Assembly (NCBI RefSeq): GCF_002812985.1
Contig: NZ_PGCP01000022.1
Location: 62,001 to 126,000, forward strand
Source of the DNA: Aeromonas lusitana
GTDB taxonomy: Bacteria > Pseudomonadota > Gammaproteobacteria > Enterobacterales > Aeromonadaceae
Length of the DNA: 64,000 nt
Direction: 5' to 3'
Shown here: piece by piece, positions 58,668 to 64,000 of the stretch
Position numbering within the stretch: the first letter of the stretch is position 1
Layout: each line of letters begins with the position of its first letter
The notes under the pieces: model-generated
The model's input: only the letters and a program-made list of their open reading frames with translations
What the model was told of the DNA's origin: nothing
Database searches by the model: none
Made by a program: the position numbers and the translations under genes

Positions 58668-60411
58668 TACCACTCACCCATTGTCTGACCACTTCCGCCA
58701 CCCGGGCCGTGTCTTTGTCTACCAGCAGTTGCAGATGCTTGAGCTGAACTTCCAGCTCGGAACCGGGTTCAGGCAAGGCTTCCAGATCCAGTGAGGAGAA
58801 CTGGGGATCCAGTCTGTGCTCGCTCTGCAGCAGGCTCTTGCCGACCGGCGAGCCCTCGAGTTCACCATCCCCATCCCGGCGCATGGAGAGACCGACCTGG
58901 GGCTCCAGCTCGTCGTCCTGCTCCTGTTCCGATTCGGCTTCGGGATACTGCTGGGTACGCACCAGGTGCTTCACCAGAGGACGGATGCCGAAGAACACCA
59001 GGGTCAGCCCCAACAGGCCACCCACCAGATAGCGCAGGGAGTCCTGCCAGTAAGGGGTCTCCAGCCAGCTGGACTCGGGCGGCGTGACCGGCACGGCACC
59101 GGTGAAGTCGAACACCTGCAGGCTGATCAGATCGCCACGGGCGCCGTCGAAGCCGACCGAGCGCTCCACCATCTGCCGGATCTGCTCCAGCTGCTCGGCA
59201 CTCCAGCCATCCTTGGGCGCACTTTGCTGGTTCAACAGGATGGAGACGTTCATCCGCTCCAGGCGCCCCTGCTGATAGCGGGTATGCACTATGGTGCGGC
59301 TGTTCTCATACTGCTTGCTGACTTCCTGCCGCTCGGTCCGGGTGTCGTTCTTGGCGGGCTCTTGGGCGGCCGCATTGGGCTGAGCGCCCTGCGCGGCCTG
59401 ATCAGCCTGGGGCGCCGTCTCCGGCGGGCGGTTGGACAGGGCCCCCGGAATGCCGAGCGCCAGCGCGTCTATGGTCTTGTCAGACTTGTTGGATTCCTGG
59501 GTTACCACGCCGTTGGGGTCCAGCTGTTGCTGGGTCTCTTCCACCGCATTGAAGTTGACGTCTGCGGCTATCTGCACCCGGAAGTTGCCGGTGCCCAGCA
59601 TGGGATAGAGCATGTCGTTGGCACGCTGGCGTATGTACTGCTCCAGCTTGCGCACATATTCCATCTGCTGGACGCTCTGCTTGCCAAATCCGGCCTTGTC
59701 ACCGATCTCGGCGCTCAGCAGCTGGCCCGCCTGATCCACTATGGTCACGGCTCCCGGCTTCATGCCGGAGATGCTGCCCGCCACCAGGTTTGCAATCGCC
59801 TCGACCTGACCCGGCTCCATCGACTGACCCGGTTGCAGGTCCAGCATCACGGAGGCGCTGGGTTTCTCTTCGTCGCGGCCGACAAACAGCGTCCGCTTGG
59901 GGATCGCCAAATGCACGCGGGCGCTGCGCACCGCATCCAGCGAGATGATGGTGCGGGCCAGCTCCCCTTCCAGAGCATGGCGATAGCGAGCCCCTTCCAT
60001 GAATTCGCTGGTGCCGAGGCCGGTGACGTTGTCCAGCCCCTCGAGGCCGGCCGGCATGGCCGCCCTGACCCCGCGCGCCGCCAACGCCATGCGAACATGG
60101 GCCAGCTGGCTCTCGGGCACCAGGATCTGACCCGTGCTCTTCTCCAGGCGGAACGGCACCTGCTCTTTTTCCAGCATCTCCATGATGTTGGCGGTGTCGT
60201 AGAGCTCCTGCTTGCCGTAGAGGGGGACGTAGTTCTTGCTGGAGGTCCACAGTATGACCACTATGGTGCCCGCCACGATCGCGGCCAGCAGCGCTATGGT
60301 CAGGATGGATTTGTTGTCCCGGGACAGGGTGCGCCAGTTGCGCATCCCTTCCTGTACCCGAGCCATCAGGGAGACAGAGGCGCCCTGGGAGGATGAAACC
60401 AGTTCAGTCAT
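58654..60411 (-). CDS. lfiF: MS-ring protein LfiF (FliF)
   Basis: Builds the MS ring in the inner membrane. The 585-residue product has two membrane helices (about residues 40-58 and 470-488), the YscJ/FliF domains with GLEGLDNVTGLGTSEFMEGA and ALEGELARTIISLDAVRSAR, and a C-terminal LfiG-binding tail (VAEVVRQWVSGNEQR). Confidence 0.96.
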   Translation of the reverse strand: MTELVSSSQGASVSLMARVQEGMRNWRTLSRDNKSILTIALLAAIVAGTIVVILWTSSKNYVPLYGKQELYDTANIMEMLEKEQVPFRLEKSTGQILVPESQLAHVRMALAARGVRAAMPAGLEGLDNVTGLGTSEFMEGARYRHALEGELARTIISLDAVRSARVHLAIPKRTLFVGRDEEKPSASVMLDLQPGQSMEPGQVEAIANLVAGSISGMKPGAVTIVDQAGQLLSAEIGDKAGFGKQSVQQMEYVRKLEQYIRQRANDMLYPMLGTGNFRVQIAADVNFNAVEETQQQLDPNGVVTQESNKSDKTIDALALGIPGALSNRPPETAPQADQAAQGAQPNAAAQEPAKNDTRTERQEVSKQYENSRTIVHTRYQQGRLERMNVSILLNQQSAPKDGWSAEQLEQIRQMVERSVGFDGARGDLISLQVFDFTGAVPVTPPESSWLETPYWQDSLRYLVGGLLGLTLVFFGIRPLVKHLVRTQQYPEAESEQEQDDELEPQVGLSMRRDGDGELEGSPVGKSLLQSEHRLDPQFSSLDLEALPEPGSELEVQLKHLQLLVDKDTARVAEVVRQWVSGNEQR

Positions 60412-60419
60412 GAGCTACC

Positions 60420-60746
60420 TCAGAGCGGCATGCGCATGATGTCGTCGAAACCCGTCATCAGCTTGTTGCGCACCTGCATCAGGGCAGAAAAACTGAGACC
60501 GGCTTTCTGACTGGCCACCATGGCCCCGACCAGATCGTCGCTCTGGCCCGCATCGACGGCGGTCATCAGCTTGGATGCCACGTTCTGCTGTTCATTGATG
60601 CGGCCGACGACATCTTTCATGGCGTCGCTAAATGACACCGCCGATGCCTCGTTTGGCTCGATGGAAGGGGTTTGATTGGCGACTCGCTGCATTTCCTGCA
60701 TCTGCTGCAGGAGTGTCACCTGTGATGACATCATCTCAATCTTCAC
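60420..60746 (-). CDS. lfiE: MS ring-rod junction protein LfiE (FliE)
   Basis: Adapter between MS ring and rod. The 108-residue product ends in the FliE signature (AGLSFSALMQVRNKLMTGFDDIMRMPL is the C-terminal stretch, cited in part: MQVRNKLM, DDIMRMPL). It is 8 bp before lfiF and 11 bp after lafK. Confidence 0.93.
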   Translation of the reverse strand: MKIEMMSSQVTLLQQMQEMQRVANQTPSIEPNEASAVSFSDAMKDVVGRINEQQNVASKLMTAVDAGQSDDLVGAMVASQKAGLSFSALMQVRNKLMTGFDDIMRMPL

Positions 60747-60757
60747 TCGGTTATCCC

Positions 60758-62134
60758 TTAGTTTTGAATCTGCTGCTCGATATCGATGCCTTGCTCACGC
60801 ATGGCAGCAAGCTTGTACCTGAGTGCCCGGGTCGTCATCCCAAGGGCCTCGGCCGTACGGGTGCGATGGCCACGAAAACGGCGCAACGTCTCAAGAACGA
60901 ATTGAAATTCAGCATGCCGCTTGGTCTCGCTGAGCCCTTCTGGCGCAGCCAGCGTCTGCGGTAACAGGTTGTCGGATTCGGCAGCGTAATGGGGCAACAT
61001 CAAATCGACGGCCTGGATATGCAATCCGCGAGCCATAATTAGGGCTCGCTGCATGACATTGTCCAGTTCACGCACATTGCCGGGCCAGTCATAGGCGAGC
61101 AGCTGCTTGCGGGCGCTCTCGCTCAGGCGATAGCCCTGCTGGGCGGCGTAGCGTTCGATGAAGTAGTCGGCCAGCGGCAAGATGTCGTCCGGCCGCTCCC
61201 GCAGCGCCGGCCAGTTCATGGGCAGCACGTCGAGCCGATAGAACAGATCCTCGCGAAACTCCCCCTGCGCCACCAACTCCCTCAGATCCCGGTTGCTGGC
61301 GGCGATGATCCGCACATCCAGCGCGATCACCTGATGGCTGCCGAGACGCTCCACCTCCTTCTCCTGCAGCACCCGCAGCAGCTTGGCCTGCAGCGCCAGG
61401 GGCAGCTCGGAGATCTCGTCGAGCAAGAGGGTGCCGCCCTGGGCCAGTTCAAACTTGCCCTGCTGGCTCGCCGTGGCGCCGGTGAAGGCGCCCTTGCTGT
61501 GGCCGAACAGGATGGATTCGAGCATGGCCTCGGGGATGGCGGCGCAGTTGATGGCCACGAAGGGCTTGTGGGCCCGGCTGGACATATCGTGGATATAGCG
61601 GGCCAACCGCTCCTTGCCCGTCCCCGACTCGCCACCGATGAGGATGGTGGCAGAGCTCTTGGCGGCACGCCTGGCAAGTTGCAGCACCTGCAGGCTCAGG
61701 GCGGAGGTCGCGATCAGGTTGGGAATGGCCTGACGCAGGCGCAGCGCACCCCTCACCACATCGATGATCTGGCGCGGACTGAAGGGCTTGATGATGTAGT
61801 CGATGGCGCCGGCCCGCATGGCTTCTGCCGCCAGATAGGCCTGATGCTCGTTGACCAGGATGACGCAGTCGGCTCCCGCCAGCTCGTGCACCATGGAGGG
61901 ACCGGCTTCGGTCATGACCGCCATGTCGAGCAGGATGAGATCCACCGCATGGTGAGAAAGAAACTGCCTGGCCTGAGGAATGGAATCCTGGCAGGAAACA
62001 CGATAGCCAGAATTCAACAACATCCTCTCTATATCGTTTCCATTTGATAACGATGAGGAGACAAATAATAAATGTGCGTGCGATTCAACACCGACGGGTA
62101 TTGAATTTTCCTTGATAGATAAATCAGAAAACAT
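60758..62134 (-). CDS. lafK: Sigma54-dependent lateral flagellar master regulator LafK
   Basis: Enhancer-binding activator at the top of the lateral hierarchy. The 458-residue product has a receiver-like domain (about 20-130), an AAA+ domain with Walker A GESGTGKE (168-175), sigma54-contacting GAFTGA (215-220) and Walker B GGTLLLDE (233-240), and a C-terminal Fis-type helix-turn-helix ([18 protein letters not shown]). In the receiver, D70 and K116 are kept but the acidic pair is replaced (FVSSS), so control by phosphorylation is doubtful. The ATG at MFSDLSIK was used; an upstream TTG in frame has no support. A c-di-GMP riboswitch precedes it. Confidence 0.96.
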   Translation of the reverse strand: MFSDLSIKENSIPVGVESHAHLLFVSSSLSNGNDIERMLLNSGYRVSCQDSIPQARQFLSHHAVDLILLDMAVMTEAGPSMVHELAGADCVILVNEHQAYLAAEAMRAGAIDYIIKPFSPRQIIDVVRGALRLRQAIPNLIATSALSLQVLQLARRAAKSSATILIGGESGTGKERLARYIHDMSSRAHKPFVAINCAAIPEAMLESILFGHSKGAFTGATASQQGKFELAQGGTLLLDEISELPLALQAKLLRVLQEKEVERLGSHQVIALDVRIIAASNRDLRELVAQGEFREDLFYRLDVLPMNWPALRERPDDILPLADYFIERYAAQQGYRLSESARKQLLAYDWPGNVRELDNVMQRALIMARGLHIQAVDLMLPHYAAESDNLLPQTLAAPEGLSETKRHAEFQFVLETLRRFRGHRTRTAEALGMTTRALRYKLAAMREQGIDIEQQIQN

Positions 62135-62251
62135 ATTAACCCGAACCTGTGATTGCACATGAATCAATCAACAGAACTGACCGTGAAAAATAAAAACGCA
62201 CCACGACAGAAACGACGCTGCTTAATTGAGCGTTTTCCTTATAGTGGTATG

Positions 62252-62277
62252 AAAACAAGGCGAGAATCATGGCCTTG
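62252..62277 (-). terminator. Candidate riboswitch terminator in the lafK leader
   Basis: CAAGGC, a 10-nt loop and GCCTTG, followed by TTTTC. The stem starts at the last conserved nucleotide of the riboswitch aptamer, so formation of one could depend on the other. The stem is only 6 bp, and a stronger T-run lies about 60 nt further down, so the true switch element is not settled. Confidence 0.45.
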
Positions 62278-62366
62278 GTAACCCCGCTATCATTAGCATC
62301 AATGCTGTTAGACCGGAGGCTTTGCGTCCTGACTTTTCAGTTCAGTTTGCCTTTATCATGCGACGA
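62277..62366 (-). ncRNA. Class I cyclic-di-GMP riboswitch (GEMM-I) in the lafK leader
   Basis: The minus-strand RNA carries the GEMM-I core in order: AAAGGCAAAC, a hairpin CTGAACT-GAAA-AGTCAG capped by the GNRA tetraloop, GGACGCAAAGCCTCCGG, TCTAA, a variable hairpin AGCA-TTGA-TGCT, and GATAGCGGGGTTACC. These match the Vibrio cholerae Vc2 aptamer, including the stretch holding the ligand-stacking adenosine in ACGCAAAGCC and the tetraloop receptor. A compensatory change (TC with GA in place of CC with GG) supports the second helix. It ends about 140 nt before lafK on the same strand. Whether ligand turns lafK on or off cannot be read from sequence. Confidence 0.93.
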
Positions 62367-62381
62367 CCCGTATTAGGATGG

Positions 62382-62408
62382 CATGGCTTTGTTATCCCTA
62401 AAGCCATG
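62382..62408. repeat. 27-bp dyad before the riboswitch
   Basis: CATGGCTTT, 9 nt, AAAGCCATG form a perfect inverted repeat 16 nt upstream of the aptamer. It could be an operator for a dimeric regulator near the lafK promoter, or a second transcription barrier after lfhA. No T-tract follows on the minus strand. Confidence 0.6.
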
Positions 62409-62461
62409 AGATGCATCTGATTGTTTGTATTTTGTTGTTTATTTCAGTATGCATCACGTCA

Positions 62462-62486
62462 AAAGCCGTCACATCATAACGGCTTT
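62462..62486 (-). terminator. Probable terminator after lfhA
   Basis: AAAGCCGT, a 9-nt loop and ACGGCTTT, followed by TG; the stem's own 3' arm ends in TTTT. It lies about 70 nt after the lfhA stop and would separate the lfi(M-R)-lfhBA transcript from lafK. Confidence 0.6.
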
Positions 62487-62555
62487 ATATGACAATTCAA
62501 GTAGATAAGCGGAATAACCTCTTCCTGATCAAAGTCCTGACATGGCAATTCAACT

Positions 62556-64000
62556 TCAGCCGAGTGTGCCAATTACCTCGACCCGCAAGTCTTCCGGGAT
62601 CTCGTTATAAGAGAGCACTTTGAGACCTTTTGAGAAGGAACGGGCATAACGGGCGATCAGGGGTCTGAGCTGGGGCATGACCACCAGCACGGGGGCATAC
62701 CCCTGCTGCTGCAACTGCTCCTTCACCAGCGGCATGTTTTGCTGCAACTGGGCCAGCAACTGAGGATCGACCGGGAAACTGTCCAGCTGGATCTTGCCCT
62801 GCTGCTGGGATTGGCTCATGGCGTTTAGCAGCGTCTGCTCCAGGCGATCATCCAGGGTGAAAGCCGCCAGGATGTCCCGCGAGCCGATGGCCTGTCTGAC
62901 GATCTGGCGTTTGAGGGCGCAGCGCACATCCGAGGCCAGCAGCACGGGATCCTTGGTCAACTCGCTCGCATCCAGCAGGGTGGTGGCTATGGTGCGGATG
63001 TCGGTGAGGCTGATCTGCTCCTTGAGCAACTGGCGGAACACCCGCAACTGCTGCATCTGGGTCAGGGCCAGGTTGAGCTCCTCCGCCAGACGGGGGGACT
63101 GTACCGCCAGATACTGGCCCAGCTTGCCCACTTCGTCATGACCAAATAGCACATCCAGCTGCTCTCTCAGCAGTTTACTGGCGTGAGTGGCGATTACAGT
63201 AGCGGAATCGACTACTGAATAACCAAGATTCAGGGCTTTGGCCTTGTTGTCCGGGGAGATCCAGACCGCATTCATGCCGTAGGCCGGATCCTGGGTCAGC
63301 TCGCCATCCAGCGCGCCATAGGTCTCCCCGCTGCTGATGGCCATCAGCCGCTGGCAATCCACGTTGCCCATGGCCAGGGCGATGCCGGAGAGCTTGATGC
63401 GATACTGATCCGGCTGCAGTTGCAGGTTGTCCCGCACCCGGATCTCGGGCAGCAGGAAGCCATATTGCTCGGAGAGGGTCTTGCGGATGCCGCGCACCCG
63501 GGCCAGCAGCTCGGCTCCCTTGTCCGCTTCCGCCAGGGGCACCAGTCGGTAGCCGAGTTCGATGGCCACCGAGTCCACGGGTGCCAGATCCTGCCAGTCC
63601 AGCCCCTGGGGTTCGGGCTGCACCATGTACCGGGTCAGCTCTTCTGCCGCGTCCAGCGCAGGATCCTTGGCCCGGCGCTTGCTCACGCTCCAGCCGGTCC
63701 AGGCCAGTACAGCGGCAAAGCTGAGGAAGGCCAACATGGGCATGCCGGGCACCAGGCCCAGGATCAGCATGATGGTCGCCGCCGTGTAGATGACACGGGG
63801 CGAGGCCAGGATCTGCTGGCCGACCTGATCCGACATCTCACCTTCGTCGCTGACCCGGGTCACTATGATGGCCGCGGCAGTCGACATCAGCAGGGAGGGG
63901 ATCTGGGCAACCAGGCCATCACCTATGGTGAGCAGCGCATAGATCCGGAACGCATCGGACACCGGCAGCGAGTGCTGGAAGATACCGATGGCAAGGCCGC
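62556..64000 (-). CDS. lfhA: Flagellar export gate protein LfhA (FlhA), C-terminal part
   Basis: Main export-gate subunit of the flagellar type III apparatus. About 481 residues are visible of a usual 690-700. They begin in the conserved cytoplasm-proximal part of the membrane domain (FRIYALLTIGDGLVAQIPSL, then MSTAAAIIVTRVSDEG), include two more membrane helices (IYTAATIMLILGLVPG, LAFLSFAAVLAWTGWSV) and the complete cytoplasmic domain ending VEVIGTLG. The gene runs off the right edge; lfhB and lfiM-R are expected beyond it. No internal disruption is visible. Confidence 0.96.
   Translation of the reverse strand, partial: GLAIGIFQHSLPVSDAFRIYALLTIGDGLVAQIPSLLMSTAAAIIVTRVSDEGEMSDQVGQQILASPRVIYTAATIMLILGLVPGMPMLAFLSFAAVLAWTGWSVSKRRAKDPALDAAEELTRYMVQPEPQGLDWQDLAPVDSVAIELGYRLVPLAEADKGAELLARVRGIRKTLSEQYGFLLPEIRVRDNLQLQPDQYRIKLSGIALAMGNVDCQRLMAISSGETYGALDGELTQDPAYGMNAVWISPDNKAKALNLGYSVVDSATVIATHASKLLREQLDVLFGHDEVGKLGQYLAVQSPRLAEELNLALTQMQQLRVFRQLLKEQISLTDIRTIATTLLDASELTKDPVLLASDVRCALKRQIVRQAIGSRDILAAFTLDDRLEQTLLNAMSQSQQQGKIQLDSFPVDPQLLAQLQQNMPLVKEQLQQQGYAPVLVVMPQLRPLIARYARSFSKGLKVLSYNEIPEDLRVEVIGTLG

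Larger units (their letters stand above)
62135..62555. other. lfhA-lafK intergenic region
   Basis: This 421-bp spacer holds, in the direction of transcription (minus strand): the lfhA terminator, a 27-bp dyad, a class I c-di-GMP riboswitch, a candidate riboswitch terminator, a long T-rich stretch (GTTTTTATTTTTC at about 62185-62197), and the lafK start. A possible 44-codon leader frame runs from 62270 to 62136 and stops one base before the lafK ATG. No good -35/-10 or -24/-12 element could be fixed. Confidence 0.75.

Noticed and set aside
58816..60396. 526-codon plus-strand frame opposite lfiF
   Set aside because: Shadow of lfiF; no ribosome site, low-complexity histidine/glutamine/leucine-rich product.
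62135..62167. TTG start for lafK eleven codons upstream
   Set aside because: No ribosome site and an uncommon codon; the ATG at 62134 fits the usual LafK length.
33995..64000. Possibility that the locus is the polar flagellar system
   Set aside because: Presence of lafK, sigma factor and stator genes in one locus, the lafX-E-F-S-T-U order and the absence of chemotaxis and FlhF/FlhG genes match lateral, not polar, clusters of Aeromonas and Vibrio.

Overview
The window reads as chromosomal DNA of an Aeromonas species (Gammaproteobacteria). The evidence is the tapABCD type IV pilus cluster next to nadC and ampD, a coaE-zapD-yacG block, a gammaproteobacterial division/cell-wall (dcw) cluster, and a complete-looking lateral flagellum (laf/lfg/lfi) locus whose gene order matches the Aeromonas lateral system. 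I cannot fix the species. No tRNA, rRNA, insertion sequence, integrase or CRISPR array is visible.

Layout. (1) Positions 1-2141: the N-terminal half of aceE (pyruvate dehydrogenase E1) and pdhR on the minus strand, with a perfect PdhR operator before pdhR. (2) 2385-4424: ampD (minus), diverging from a membrane-anchored retropepsin-like protease gene and nadC. (3) 4745-10793, plus strand: tapA-tapB-tapC-tapD (pilin, assembly ATPase, platform protein, prepilin peptidase), then coaE, zapD and yacG. (4) 10892-31969, minus strand: mutT, secA, an M23 peptidase gene, lpxC, ftsZ, ftsA, ftsQ, murC, murG, ftsW, murD, mraY, murF, murE, ftsI, ftsL, rsmH, mraZ. Transcription runs from mraZ towards mutT; three 10-bp-spaced CCAC/GTGG repeats before mraZ are its likely self-operator. 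ddlB is absent and an M23 peptidase gene lies where enterobacteria carry secM. (5) 32208-33614: a small membrane protein gene and an MltD-like lytic transglycosylase gene at the border. (6) 33550-64000: the lateral flagellum locus, entered from its 3' end.

How the flagellar genes fit together. On the minus strand, lfhA (export gate, cut by the window edge) precedes a 421-bp spacer and then lafK-lfiE-F-G-H-I-J (sigma54 activator, basal body, export ATPase). lfgA, lfgM and lfgN run on the plus strand, back to back with the rod/hook/ring operon lfgB-C-D-E-F-G-H-I-J-K-L. That operon seems to end in an unrecognised gene whose product ends in a flagellin-like tail. Then come a plus-strand fliB-type flagellin lysine methylase gene, two tandem flagellin genes (lafA1, lafA2), lafB-lafC, and lafX-E-F-S-T-U with a PilZ-domain gene coupled to lafU. 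The expected cascade is LafK (sigma54-dependent middle genes) followed by LafS (sigma28) held by LfgM. The sequence supports this with a good -24/-12 element before lafX, a weaker one before lfgB, and one shared motif with fixed 12-nt spacing before lafA1, lafA2 and lfgM.

The most notable signal is in the lafK leader: the RNA from the minus strand carries the conserved core of a class I cyclic-di-GMP riboswitch (GEMM-I), followed by a candidate terminator. This would put the lateral-flagellum master regulator under direct c-di-GMP control, while a PilZ protein translationally coupled to the stator gene could give a second c-di-GMP input at the motor. Other points of interest are the flagellin-tailed protein, the flagellin methylase beside the flagellins, and a lytic transglycosylase gene at the edge of a locus whose LfgJ lacks a muramidase domain.
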